DNA from: G963676655 sp963678305
GTDB lineage: Bacteria; Verrucomicrobiota; Lentisphaeria; Victivallales; Victivallaceae
Length of the DNA: 64,000 bases
Assembly: GCA_963678305.2 (NCBI GenBank)
Contig: CAXXVV010000017.1
Location: 676,957 to 740,956, forward strand
Reading direction: 5' to 3'
This document shows positions 54,889 through 64,000 of the stretch, piece by piece. Within the stretch, counting starts at the first letter, position 1. The number at the start of each line of letters is the position of its first letter. Below the pieces are notes generated by a model, which had not been told where the DNA came from, searched no databases, and was given only the letters and a program-made list of their open reading frames with translations. Made by a program: the position numbers and the translations under genes.

Positions 54889-55392
54889 TCAATTGCCGTT
54901 TGAGCTTCCTTTTGGGCTGTATTTCTGGACTATCGCCATTATTTTCGGTTGCAGTTTTTGCATTAAATTCATCTGCATTGCCATCATGCGCTGCTGCAAT
55001 TCAGGTTGTTTCTGCACGAACTTCTTCCCTGCCGGTGATGAGTAAAACGCGATTATGGCTTTCAGGTCCGCAGCCGAAAAAGTTTCCGCATAAACGGAAA
55101 TTATGGAGCTTTTAATGTTATTCCAGGAAAGCTCTTTTTGCAGTAATTCCATTGTTTCTTTCTGTACTTTCAATGCTGTTGTCTTTTGCGCTTCATTCAA
55201 CCTCATTTTATTCATTTGCGCGGCTTGAGCCCGGAATATCATATTGAAAGTTTTGGTCATGGATTGCGGAACTTCCATTTTGATCAGAAGTTGTTCGGCA
55301 AGCTGCTTTCTCTGCTCCATATCCTTATTCTCAGACGCCATAATTGAAACGGTTAAAACAGCCACGGTCATTGAAAGAAATAGTTTACGCAT
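54889..55392 (-). CDS. DUF2059-type small exported protein
   Basis: The protein has about 167 residues. A signal peptide (MRKLFLSMTVAVLTVSIMAS) is followed by a helical region with the DUF2059 pattern (VYAETFSAADLKAIIAFYSS, PAGKKFVQKQPELQQRMMAM). Members are small periplasmic proteins of unknown role. It starts at 55392 (MRKLFL), three codons after another Met at 55401. It ends just before pxpB and is probably cotranscribed with it. Confidence 0.75.
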   Translation of the reverse strand: MRKLFLSMTVAVLTVSIMASENKDMEQRKQLAEQLLIKMEVPQSMTKTFNMIFRAQAAQMNKMRLNEAQKTTALKVQKETMELLQKELSWNNIKSSIISVYAETFSAADLKAIIAFYSSPAGKKFVQKQPELQQRMMAMQMNLMQKLQPKIMAIVQKYSPKGSSNGN

Positions 55393-55659
55393 GATTTTCA
55401 CTCTTGTTTTGTTTAGGGTTAAGAACGTATTGATAATCTATATGCTGATATTGAATTTTCAACCGCAAAATATTTTTGGAATTTTAACCTCGTTTACAAT
55501 TACCGGGACAATGATTTCATTTCAGGATCGGCAAAGGAATTTTCAATCTTTACCCGATTACAGCTTGAAAAATACCCAAACATGGCTTATTATTTCTTTT
55601 GTTAAATCACTTTACTAAGTGGCATAATGACACGTTAACCAGATAAAAAAGGATTATCC

Positions 55660-56739
55660 ATGAGCATTGAACTCAAAAAAGATTGTCAGTATGCTCTGCT
55701 GGTTCCCACCAGCATGGGCGTTCGCCTCACTCCTGCCGACGGACAACCGATGCACTGCAACGAATTACTGCGTTTGCAGGTCACCAGTGCCGAATCAAAT
55801 GTCGCCAGCGTCGCGTCATATCTCGGTCTGCCGGTAAAGGTCCTGACCAAATTCGTTAAAGGCAGCCCTATCTCACGGATGATCAAGGACAACTTGAAGA
55901 GCCGCCACATGGATTACGAGGGTCTGGACGTCGATCAGGGCGGTCCCTGGGGCTACCGCCACCAGTTCAACCTGGCCGACAGCGGCTACGGTTCTCGCGG
56001 CCCGCGCGTTCACAATGACCGCGCCGGTGAAGTCGGTCGTATCCTCAATGTCAAAGATTTCGACCTGGAGCGCATTTTCGGGCAGGAAGGCGTTCAGATC
56101 GTTCACCTTTCCGGTCTGATCGCGGCATTGTCTCCCGACACCAGTCAATTCTGCCTGGACATCGCCAGAACCGCGAAAAAATACGGCACCAAAATTTCAT
56201 TCGACCTGAACCATCGCGCCTCTTTCTGGGAAGGCCGCGAAGAGGAACTCAGCGCCATTTTTAAAGAAATCGCCAGCATCTCCGATATCCTGATCGGCAA
56301 CGAAGAAGATTTCCAGTTGTGCCTGGACATCAAAGGCCCGGAAGCCGGCGGCAAAGACATCGCCGCCAAGATCGAAAGTTTCAAGGAAATGATCAACCGT
56401 GTCAAAGCGGAATACTCCAACGCCACCGTCTTCGCCACCACGCTGCGCGAAGTTGTCAGCGCCAACTGCCACAAATGGGGTGCGATCATGCACGAAAACG
56501 GCAACTGGCACGTCATCGAGCCGCGTGAAATCGTCGTTCTCGACCGGATCGGCGGCGGCGACGGATTCGTCGGCGGCATGCTTTACGCCATCCTGCGCGA
56601 CTGGGAACCGGAAAAATGGGCCCAGTTCGGTTGGGCCAGCGGCGCCCTGGTCACCACTCTGTTGACCGACTATGCCCAGCCGGCCGACGAAGAACAGATC
56701 TGGAGCATCTGGGGCGGCAACGCCCGCGTCAAACGCTAA
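55660..56739 (+). CDS. PfkB-family carbohydrate kinase (KdgK-like)
   Basis: The 359-residue protein has the PfkB fold: an N-terminal part with SAESNVASVASYLGLPVKVL, ISFDLNHRASFWEGREEEL, SDILIGNEEDF, and the catalytic DRIGGGDGFVGGMLYAI near residue 300, which holds the anion-hole GGGD with Asp. The SFDLNHRASFW segment is typical of 2-keto-3-deoxygluconate kinases. The gene shows markedly stronger use of C- or G-ending codons than its neighbours, consistent with high expression or foreign origin. It has its own terminator at 56758-56798. The substrate is inferred from the family only. Confidence 0.85.
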   Translation: MSIELKKDCQYALLVPTSMGVRLTPADGQPMHCNELLRLQVTSAESNVASVASYLGLPVKVLTKFVKGSPISRMIKDNLKSRHMDYEGLDVDQGGPWGYRHQFNLADSGYGSRGPRVHNDRAGEVGRILNVKDFDLERIFGQEGVQIVHLSGLIAALSPDTSQFCLDIARTAKKYGTKISFDLNHRASFWEGREEELSAIFKEIASISDILIGNEEDFQLCLDIKGPEAGGKDIAAKIESFKEMINRVKAEYSNATVFATTLREVVSANCHKWGAIMHENGNWHVIEPREIVVLDRIGGGDGFVGGMLYAILRDWEPEKWAQFGWASGALVTTLLTDYAQPADEEQIWSIWGGNARVKR

Positions 56740-56757
56740 GGCGGATATTGCTTTTCA

Positions 56758-56798
56758 ATCCCGGCAGCGGTCCAGCGTGATCCTGCCGGGATTTTTTT
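56758..56798 (+). terminator. Rho-independent terminator after the PfkB kinase
   Basis: ATCCCGGCAG and CTGCCGGGAT form a perfect 10-base stem and are followed by seven T residues. Confidence 0.93.
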
Positions 56799-56813
56799 GT
56801 CCTGCTGCCGAAC

Positions 56814-56851
56814 AAAAAAATGACCGCAGTTTTTAGCGCAGAACTGCGGTC
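56814..56851 (-). terminator. Rho-independent terminator of the PA14 gene
   Basis: On the minus strand GACCGCAGTT and AACTGCGGTC form a 10-base stem followed by seven T residues. It lies over 200 bases after the PA14 stop, beyond the repeat element, and faces the kinase terminator. Confidence 0.85.
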
Positions 56852-56884
56852 GAAAAGCAATAAAAATTTTACTTTCGGTCATGG

Positions 56885-57062
56885 CTGTCCCCGATAGCAT
56901 CGGGGTATTTGCGCCCGACCTTGCACCACCGATTTGCGGGAGGCCGCAAAATTAGATAAAATCCTTTATCATTTTTAGCCATCTCCGCTTCCGTAGCACA
57001 AAGTGCGAAGTTAGAAGCAGAACATCGCACCGGGACGTTCCCGGCGCCACCCGTCGTACGGA
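56885..57062 (-). repeat. Intergenic repeat element, diverged copy B
   Basis: On the minus strand this element begins CCGTACGACGGGTGGCG and contains GCACTTTGTGCTACGGAAGC, matching copy A at 45156-45280. It also carries small hairpins CCCCGAT/ATCGGGG, TTTGCGG/CCGCAAA and CGGGAACGTCCCG. No coding sense is seen; it lies between the PA14 gene and its probable terminator. Confidence 0.55.
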
Positions 57063-57069
57063 TTTAAAT

Positions 57070-57663
57070 TTATTTTTTCTTACCCGGAACGCCGCCGGAG
57101 AATGATGACAGATATTCAGCCGCAATAAGTTTGAAATCTTTACCTCCGGCTTTTTTCCATCCGACCAGGGCATAGGTATTACCGCTATTCTCTTTATGAA
57201 GGAGTTCAACGTAATAAGGCTTTCCCGCTTCAAGTTTAACTGGTTTTGAGCCTTTGCTCCATTTCCCGTAAGCAGTAATCCTGTTTTTTAGCACCGATTT
57301 CTTATTTTTCGGATTAGCATCACTGCTGATAAACAATTCCGCGGCATCGTCATTACTCAATGCAAAAATATATTCTCCGGCTTCTTTCGGGACCAGATAG
57401 CCGTAGATCTTTTCACCAAAAATCCCACCCCATCTCTGGTCCTGTTTGGGATTCTTCCAGCTGACGGCTTTAAATCCGGCTTTAACTTCATCACTGCCCG
57501 CAGGCTTTTCTTTGAATTTCTTACTGGATGTGAGATCTTTTACCTGAACCCCTTTTATTCCGGTCCAGTAATCACGATTCAAGGATTTCGAGACTTTGGT
57601 TTCTCCCGCATTAGCGAGACCGACAACCGCCAGTACGGCGACAGACATCATTGCGATTTTCAT
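57070..57663 (-). CDS. Secreted PA14-domain protein
   Basis: The 197-residue protein has a signal peptide (MKIAMMSVAVLAVVGLANAG) and one PA14 domain (about 45-185): YWTGIKGVQV, GEYIFALSNDDAAELFISSD, EAGKPYYVELLHKENSGNTY and VGWKKAGG. PA14 is a beta-barrel often found in glycan- or adhesion-related surface proteins. Here it is alone, so the protein may bind a glycan in the periplasm or at the cell surface. It has its own distant terminator and no operon partner. Confidence 0.85.
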   Translation of the reverse strand: MKIAMMSVAVLAVVGLANAGETKVSKSLNRDYWTGIKGVQVKDLTSSKKFKEKPAGSDEVKAGFKAVSWKNPKQDQRWGGIFGEKIYGYLVPKEAGEYIFALSNDDAAELFISSDANPKNKKSVLKNRITAYGKWSKGSKPVKLEAGKPYYVELLHKENSGNTYALVGWKKAGGKDFKLIAAEYLSSFSGGVPGKKK

Positions 57664-57971
57664 CTGATGCTCCTTTGAAATTTACAAAACTCCAGCCAAT
57701 GGCTGTTTTCATAATAATAGCACGATGATGTTATTTTTACAAGACACAGCTCATTTTTACCTGTATTCAGAGGTGGACTCCAACTGCGTTATGTATGTTT
57801 ATTAAAAACAAAATTATCCACCGGAATATTTAAAAAAAAGAAAATGGCTGTTTGCATTATCATTATTTATCATTATATTCAATTTTATATTGATTTTATC
57901 AATGGGGATTTATCGACTGATCCGCTTAGAAAAAGCTGTTTATTGTAACTAACTTAAAAGGAGGGACAATT

Positions 57972-58907
57972 ATGTCTTTCAGAATCAATCCCGTAAAACT
58001 CACGCAACTGGCAATCATCCTTACCGCTATCTGTCTGCTGCCTGGCTGTATAAAAGAAAAACTGCTGGTCAAACTTAAAGAAGACGGCTCCGGCAACATT
58101 GTCATCACCCGGATATACAGCAAGGGTGTTACTGATATGATGAATATCCAAATGAAAAAAATGAAAGAACAGTTCACCCGTTCGGGACAGCCGATGCCGG
58201 CAAGCATGAATGTCAATCCTTTATTCAATGAAAAGATGTTCGAGGCAGAGGCATCCAAGTTTGGACAAGGCGTAAAATATGTCAAAAGTAAAAAGCTGAA
58301 AACAACCTCTGGCTTCGGCTGTGTAATCCTGTACGCTTTTGACGATATCAATAAAGTAAAAATTCCGGTAAAAATCATGCCGACACCCGGAGGCATGAAT
58401 ACTGACAACATCACATTCAACCTGGCAAAAGGAAAAGGCGACAACAAACTCACGCTGTCTCTGCCTGAATTCAAGCTCAACAAAGAACTTGCGGCCACAA
58501 TGAAGCAGAAACCGAAATCAGGAACGCCGATAGATCAAAAATCAACAGCCCAGCTGCAACAGATGAAAGCAATGGGTAATCCGTTCAATATTTCAGATAA
58601 TGACACCCAGGAAGTCCTCATGAGCAAAATGCTCAACGGCCTGGCGATATCTATCGAAGTGGAAACTCCCGGCACCCTGATCAAAAGCAATGCAAAATTG
58701 CAATCTTCTAAGAAGAAAAACCGTTTTACGGTTCTCGATATCGATTTTACAGAGATGTGCAAAAGCCCGGGATTTACCCATGAGTTGGTAAAAGCCGGCA
58801 AGCAGGCTAAGGCCGGCGGTCCTCAGGAAATGACCGGGATTATGCTTTCATGCCCGACCGGAGTTAAGATTGACGGCCAGTCGAAGATCACTGTCGAATA
58901 CAAATGA
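57972..58907 (+). CDS. Lipoprotein with DGSG-type N-terminal motif, first paralog
   Basis: The 311-residue protein has a lipobox (LLPGC, Cys 27) after a hydrophobic signal. The mature N-terminus reads IKEKLLVKLKEDGSGNIVIT, a pattern shared with the next gene. The rest is a beta-rich domain without a family I recognise (KYVKSKKLKTTSGFGCVILY, ISIEVETPGTLIKSNAKLQS, MTGIMLSCPTGVKIDGQSKI). A very good ribosome site (AAGGAGG) precedes the ATG. It overlaps the next gene by four bases, so the operon is tightly coupled. The location is probably a lipid-anchored periplasmic one. Confidence 0.8.
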   Translation: MSFRINPVKLTQLAIILTAICLLPGCIKEKLLVKLKEDGSGNIVITRIYSKGVTDMMNIQMKKMKEQFTRSGQPMPASMNVNPLFNEKMFEAEASKFGQGVKYVKSKKLKTTSGFGCVILYAFDDINKVKIPVKIMPTPGGMNTDNITFNLAKGKGDNKLTLSLPEFKLNKELAATMKQKPKSGTPIDQKSTAQLQQMKAMGNPFNISDNDTQEVLMSKMLNGLAISIEVETPGTLIKSNAKLQSSKKKNRFTVLDIDFTEMCKSPGFTHELVKAGKQAKAGGPQEMTGIMLSCPTGVKIDGQSKITVEYK

Positions 58908-59785
58908 AACAGTTCCTGCTGATAACATTCGCCGTGGCAATCACGGCGATGTTATCCGGGTGCATCAAAGAAAAAATACTGGTAAAACTTAATAAGGACG
59001 GTTCAGGGAGAATAATCGTTACCAGGCGTCGGAGTAAAATCCGGACTCAAAACTCCGGCCGCATTAAGACTGGCCGGCAGGATGATAATATATTTAATAC
59101 TAGTTTTTCTGAAACACGTTTAAAGGCGAAAGCCTCTGAATTCGGAAATAATATTACATATATCACGGGGAAAAAATTAAAGTTGTGGGACGGGTATATC
59201 GCGATTTACGCTTTTTCAAATATCAACGATGTTTCAATTCCGTTGCTGCCGATCCCGAATATTGATTATCAAATAGAATTCCGATATAAAAATGACAACC
59301 GGAGAGGTCATTTAAATATAGTCACTCCCCGCATTGAAAAAGATAAAAAATTAATTGCGAAAATGAAAAATGCTCCCGTCGCAAGCAGGGCAATAGACAT
59401 TCGCTTTAAAAAATTTTTTAAGAGTATTCAAAAAGAAGTTCCCGGACTGGATATCAAATTACAGGGAACTTGCGAAGATGCGATGAAAAGCGTTGTCAAA
59501 GGGGGATACTATTCGGTGGAAATAGAAATCCCGGGAGAAATTCAAAAAAGTTCCGTAAAAATACAACCAGGCGCAAAGAAACAACGTTACACCATCGTCA
59601 AACTGTCTGATCGGATATGTAACGACCGGGGAATAATGCGTGAAGTTGAAAACATAATCAATGCTGAGCTTGGTTCTGAATCAGCCAGAGGACGATATAA
59701 ATACACCCCTTTCGATTTGTTAGCGGCATATCCGAAGGGATTTGAATACGAGAACAAGGGAATAATAACGGTGGAGTTCAAATGA
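58904..59785 (+). CDS. Lipoprotein with DGSG-type N-terminal motif, second paralog
   Basis: The 293-residue protein repeats the layout of the preceding gene: lipobox (LSGC, Cys 20), IKEKILVKLNKDGSGRIIVT, a beta-rich middle (WDGYIAIYAFSNINDVSIPL), GYYSVEIEIPGEIQKSSVKI, and a C-terminal YPKGFEYENKGIITVEF. The two arose by duplication but have diverged to low identity outside the motif. The ATG overlaps the previous stop and its own stop overlaps the start of the following gene by four bases. The function is unknown; coupling to the MoxR genes suggests an envelope-associated role. Confidence 0.8.
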   Translation: MKQFLLITFAVAITAMLSGCIKEKILVKLNKDGSGRIIVTRRRSKIRTQNSGRIKTGRQDDNIFNTSFSETRLKAKASEFGNNITYITGKKLKLWDGYIAIYAFSNINDVSIPLLPIPNIDYQIEFRYKNDNRRGHLNIVTPRIEKDKKLIAKMKNAPVASRAIDIRFKKFFKSIQKEVPGLDIKLQGTCEDAMKSVVKGGYYSVEIEIPGEIQKSSVKIQPGAKKQRYTIVKLSDRICNDRGIMREVENIINAELGSESARGRYKYTPFDLLAAYPKGFEYENKGIITVEFK

Positions 59786-62702
59786 AAAAAACAATTTTAC
59801 CTCTTTATCGTCGCATCTTTAATTCTTTTACCGATATGCCGGGGCGAATCAGTTGTTAAAACTTTAAAACCACAACCGCCCGCAAAAAAGAATGCAGTCG
59901 CGCCGAAGCAGGAGGAAAAAATCCCGGACTACAGCAAGGGCTTTGCGGTCTTTCATAAAATGGGGCTTCCAAACGTTGCCAAATCAGAGTACGGACAACT
60001 TGATGTCTCGATAAATTTAATTGGCAATAACTATGATGATGTTTTCGGCTACCAACGGCAAAACGGTAATGCCTGGCTGCTTGACGGGGACCCTAAAACC
60101 CAGGCGCGTTATTTGTATAACCAATCTGTAATAATCAGTGTTAAATCCCGCAAGCAGGCCCAGGATGAGTTAAAGGAAAAAGCGAAAAAAGAAGCTGAGG
60201 CCAGAAAAAAAGCCGGCAAAAAAGCAAAACCGAAAAACCGGCGGGAAGAGTTACTGGCTAAAATGGGCTATAGGGACAACCAACTGGTCAGCGACTTCAG
60301 GAAAACCGATATTAAGCAGGATTATAAAAATATTCTGGCGAACCTTCAAAAAACATTATCCAGGCAACGTAATGATTTCGATAATATCAATTCAGGCAGA
60401 ATTCTGCTTTATGCGGTCCAATTGCATGATAAAGGCATGAAAAAAGAAGCGAACAAGCTAGCGCATCTGGTCTTCGAAAAATGCGGCGGCAGGAAAAAAG
60501 TACTGACCAGTGCCGTTTCGTCTCTGGCCAACGGACAATATCTTTCTATTTTTTACCAGTTTAGAGCAGATAAAGACTGGAATAAATATTCAAGTGACCT
60601 GGACTCATTACTGGCCCGGATGCCGTCAGTCTGGGACATGCGGCCTGCAATGAATAAACTGGCCGGTTTGCTGAAAGCAAAATCAGCCGGAAAAATCACC
60701 CCGGTCGCCGGAGACAATCTGACCCCGGATGATAAAAAACTTGCGAAAGAACTGATCAACGCGACAAAAATGCCGACCAGGAGATTTTATATCCGGGGCG
60801 CAAATCAGCCGGAACCTGAAACCAATTATCCTTTGTGGACATTACCGGCGAAAAACAAAATCAAAGCCGGCAAACGATCCGGTCGCAACCATTATCGCCA
60901 AAGGAGTCAACGCGATTCCTTTGCTGATTGCTCTCTACAAAGATACGGACCTGACCGCTATCTTGTCGGATGTTAATTCCTACAGCTACAGCTCAAATTA
61001 CAACGATGAAAACGACCAGGCAAAAACCGACCGGCTTTTCAATGAATTAAATCAGCGCCCCAAGACTCGCGGCGAAATCGCCAGAGAATTGGCGTTAGAG
61101 ATAGTTCCCGGTAAAGACAATCGTTATGAACGGAATATTGAACAGGAAATTGAAAAACTCAATGACCTCTATTCTGAACTGAAAGGCAAGAATGCAAATG
61201 AAATTGCCGCTTATTACCTTGAAAACGGCTCCAGGGAACAAAAAGAGATTGCCATAACGTCACTCTCAAAAAGCAAGGATAAAAAAAATATCGCCTTGAT
61301 TGAACAATATTTTCTGGAAAATCCTAAACACAACGAATATGAAAACAGCGAACTGATTGAATTTGTGGAAAACCGTGGCCCGGATGCCGCTAAGTTTGTC
61401 GACAAATATATCGTAAAACTGAAAGAAATGACCAGGCAATTTGTCAGGCAGCAATCCCAGTATGTGGGAAACAAAAAAGAATTAGCGGCCATCCAAAAAC
61501 GTATAGCAGACAATATTGCCAGTCTCAGCAAAAAACTCCACGATATAACTTCATCAATTACCCCGGCCGAAATATTAAATGAATATATTGCCGGGAAACG
61601 CAAATGGAAAGATGTCGGCCGTTTGTTTAAGGTAAAAACAAAAAAACTCGGTTTTGACGAAAAATCTAAAATAGTTCTGGAAGGCGTTATCAAGGCAAAA
61701 AAGGTTGAAGAAAAATCAAATATTCTCAATACTATTGACGTGCCGGAATATCATCGCTATTATCTGGAATATCAGGATAAATCACCCGAAATTAAAGTTT
61801 CCGCCAATAAGACGCTCTGGGAACAAGTGTTGAACAGCAAGGCAGCAACCAAATACGGGATAAAATTGAAAGACCAGGCCTTGCAGATAATTGAAAATCT
61901 TTCGACTCAGGGAACCAATGTTAATAACGGGCTTTTCAATACATATTGTTCAGAAAAACGTCTGATGGACTTTCTGGAAAAACGGGCAAAAGCCAGGTTG
62001 GCCGATAAAAAAGTCCCGGAATTCCCGGTCGGAAAATTAACCGGGGACAAATTGAAAGCATTACGCGAAAAACTGCTGAAAACCGAGCCCGGCAAACTGA
62101 TTGACACGCTGAACTCATTTTCCGACAATGAACTGGTCGCCGTCGGCAAAAGTTTAAAGCCGGATGGTGCGCTGAACCGGAAATTATTGGCACAAGCTAA
62201 TAAGATCACCAAAATTGAAAATAATCTTAAAGATAAAAAACTCGCCGCAACCGTACCAAAACTTTCCGGTTCGCTGGACATGAACAAAATCAAAAAATTA
62301 TTTGAATATGTCAAGGCGCAGATAGCCTCCGGACATCCGGTCGGTTGTGCCATTCTGAGAGAAAAGGGACAACGAGGAGTAACAATTTCGTTTAATCTTC
62401 ATCAAAACATAAACGCAAACCGACAGCGCCTTGAAAGAAAAAAAAGTATCCGGGGGATTGCGTCAGGCGGCGGAAATTACACTGTATCGTACTGGTTTAT
62501 CGACAACAAAAGTAAGAAAAAAGCAGCCGCTAAAAGTGATGAGGATGATGACCTGCTCAGCGAAGCCGAAGGTGAATTGATAGAAGAGGAAACGGAAGCG
62601 ATTAACAAGCAGCAGAAAGATTTCTGGAATAAAGTAACATTTATCCTGACTAAGGCGAATGCCCTGCAGGAAAACAAAATTTTATTTTCTAAAAACTACT
62701 AA
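59782..62702 (+). CDS. Large exported alpha-helical protein of the MoxR operon, two frameshifts
   Basis: Read with two single-base corrections the gene gives about 970 residues. The first is an extra C at 59800-59801; without it the N-terminus becomes a proper signal sequence (LFIVASLILLPICRG). The second is a missing A at 60872-60874, which restores KNDPVATIIAKGVNAIPLLI. The protein is mostly helical and Lys/Glu-rich, with HEAT-like stretches (about 360-520: EIAAYYLENGSREQKEIAIT) and an acidic segment near the end (SDEDDDLLSEAEGELIEEET). The C-terminus (NALQENKILFSKNY) ends 15 bases before the MoxR gene. I do not recognise the family. Confidence 0.7.
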
Positions 62703-62717
62703 CATTTGGAGCGAGAT

Positions 62718-63699
62718 ATGAGCAACACAGAAGAAACGTGGGCTAAAGCGAACGAACACGTCGCCGCGATCAAACAGGAAATAGCCAAGGCCGTCGTGGG
62801 ACAGGACCAGATCATCGAAGAAATGTTGACCGCATTACTCAGTCGCGGCCATTGCCTGATCATCGGGGTGCCGGGCCTGGCTAAGACCCTGCTGGTAAAC
62901 ACCCTGGGAAAAATCCTCGGATTGAGCTTCAATCGCATCCAGTTTACGCCGGACATGATGCCGTCGGATATCATCGGCTGTGAAATTCTGCAGGATAATC
63001 AGGAAACCGGCCAACGCAGTTTTGAATTTGTCAAAGGCCCGGTTTTCGCCAACCTGATCCTGGCGGACGAGATCAACCGGACCCCGCCTAAAACCCAGTC
63101 GGCACTACTGGAAGCCATGCAGGAACATCAGGTTACCGCCTCCGGCTCGACCATGCTTCTACCGGAACCGTTTGTCGTCTTCGCTACTCAGAATCCCATC
63201 GAACACGAAGGCACCTATCCCCTGCCCGAAGCTCAGCTGGACCGTTTTTTCTATTGCCTGAATATCGACTATCCGTCTTTTGACGAGGAACGCAAAATCG
63301 TCAACCTGACTACCGCGAAAGAATTGCCGGAACTAAGCCGGGTAATCGATGAAAAAGGCATCATCGAACTGCAGGACATCGTCACGGAAGTACCGGTACC
63401 GGACCACACGCTGGATTATATTCTCAAGCTGGTCCACGCAACCCGGCCGGGAAAAAAACGGCGATGAGTACATCGATAAATACGTCGCCTGGGGCGCCGG
63501 GCCCAGAGCCTCGCAAAACCTGACCCGGGCGGCGAAAGCGTTGGCCCTGCTCCGGGGAAAACCAATGATCTCGGAAGAGGAAGTCAGAGAAGCGGCCCTG
63601 CCGGTCCTCAGACACCGGGTGATTCCCAGTTACAACGCGATCGGGGAAGGCATCAGCGTCGAGGATATCATCAACCGTTTGCTGAAAAATGTAAAATGA
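62718..63699 (+). CDS. MoxR-family AAA ATPase, frameshifted in an A7 run
   Basis: The protein has about 326 residues after removing one A from the run at 63452-63458. The Walker A-like GVPGLAKT (about 56-63), LILADEINRTPPKTQSALLE (Walker B/sensor) and VFATQNPIEHEGTYPLPEAQ are the MoxR signatures. The corrected C-terminal part includes GPRASQNLTRAAKALALLRG and VLRHRVIPSYNAIGEGISVE. MoxR proteins act as chaperone-like ATPases for metal or redox enzyme maturation and envelope functions. GGAG precedes the ATG at 62718; a TTG at 62706 is less likely. The DUF58 gene overlaps the stop. Confidence 0.88.
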
Positions 63700-64000
63700 C
63701 TCTTTCACGCTTTAAATACCTCAAATCCGAGGATATTAAAAAGCTCGACAGCTATGAGTTCGCGCCGCGGCTCATTGCGGAAGGCTACCTCGCGGGCAGA
63801 CACGTGTCCCACGCAAAGGGACTGTCGACCGAATTCAGGGACTACCGGCAATATCTGCCGGGAGACGATATCAGTATGCTGGACTGGAAAGTCTACGCCC
63901 GGACCGATCGTCACTATATCAAGACCTTTGACCAGGAAACCAATACGGTCTGCTATATTTTCCTTGACAGCAGCGCTTCGATGGGCTTCGGCCGGCAAAT
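63696..64000 (+). CDS. DUF58 (vWA-related) protein, partial
   Basis: The first 101 residues are visible: LIAEGYLAGRHVSHAKGLST, EFRDYRQYLPGDDISMLDWK, ARTDRHYIKTFDQETNTVC and YIFLDSSASMGFG. This is the DUF58/PF01882 pattern, with a MIDAS-like DSSASMG where vWA domains bind metal. The ATG overlaps the MoxR stop (ATGA). MoxR-DUF58 pairs are usual, the DUF58 protein being the likely MoxR partner. The gene continues beyond the window. Confidence 0.93.
   Translation, partial: MTLSRFKYLKSEDIKKLDSYEFAPRLIAEGYLAGRHVSHAKGLSTEFRDYRQYLPGDDISMLDWKVYARTDRHYIKTFDQETNTVCYIFLDSSASMGFGRQ

Noticed and set aside
55660..56739. L-rhamnulose kinase (RhaB)
   Set aside because: The protein is a PfkB-family kinase, whereas RhaB belongs to the FGGY family.
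1..64000. CRISPR arrays, rRNA and tRNA genes
   Set aside because: I saw no regularly spaced repeats, no rRNA-like blocks and no TTCGANTC-type tRNA arms in intergenic DNA.

Overview
The window looks like a Lentisphaerota (Victivallales/Lentisphaera-like) chromosome segment of moderate GC. The reasons are three H-X9-DG (DUF1559-type) pseudopilin-like proteins with the FTLIELLVVIAIIAIL leader paired with sugar-degradation genes, many glycoside hydrolases with few transporters, a complete-looking type II secretion (T2SS) cluster, and GntR and AraC regulators beside hydrolases. This assignment is inference from gene content; no rRNA or tRNA is present.

Layout. 0-3 kb (minus): a cobalamin riboswitch-like leader, a 6-codon mini-ORF, a pseudopilin-like gene, a ChuW/HutW-like radical SAM gene and the start of an Fe/B12-type binding protein gene. 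3-14.7 kb: an LpxH-like phosphoesterase, a URO-D/methyltransferase-family gene with a GH78 rhamnosidase, a CapA-like protein with a secreted TIM-barrel protein, then a pseudopilin plus a second GH78-like enzyme divergent from an AraC regulator. 14.8-19 kb: a three-gene histidine-kinase signalling operon whose first gene is frameshifted in an A9 run. 19-25 kb: a GntR/LacI-like regulator with a clear promoter and operator, a pseudopilin, and a 1257-residue secreted glycosidase. 25-26 kb: a RAYT-like (Y1) transposase. 26-38.5 kb: T2SS genes in the order L-M-small-C-D-E-F-G-H-I-J-K, with gspD broken by several single-base shifts. 38.7-41 kb: an AraC regulator divergent from rhaA. 41-47 kb: a PPC-repeat protein lacking a signal peptide, a large unknown protein and a GH32/43-like propeller protein. 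47-57 kb: housekeeping genes (two CNNM/CorC proteins, a nitroreductase, frameshifted purA, a 5-oxoprolinase pxpB and a pxpA-pxpC fusion, DUF2059, a PfkB kinase) and a PA14 protein. 58-64 kb: two paralogous lipoproteins, a ~970-residue exported protein, a MoxR ATPase and a DUF58 protein (cut by the window edge), overlapping or nearly so and probably one operon.

How the parts fit. Much of the window is consistent with release and use of rhamnose-containing or complex glycans: secreted hydrolases, a T2SS to export them, two GH78-type enzymes and L-rhamnose isomerase, with local AraC/GntR regulators. The pseudopilin-like proteins are each tied to a specific catabolic or uptake unit, one of them behind a B12 riboswitch.

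Quality note. At least eight single-base frame breaks, mostly in short homopolymers, interrupt otherwise well-conserved genes, including purA. I read most of these as consensus errors in the sequence rather than real gene decay, but this cannot be settled from sequence alone.
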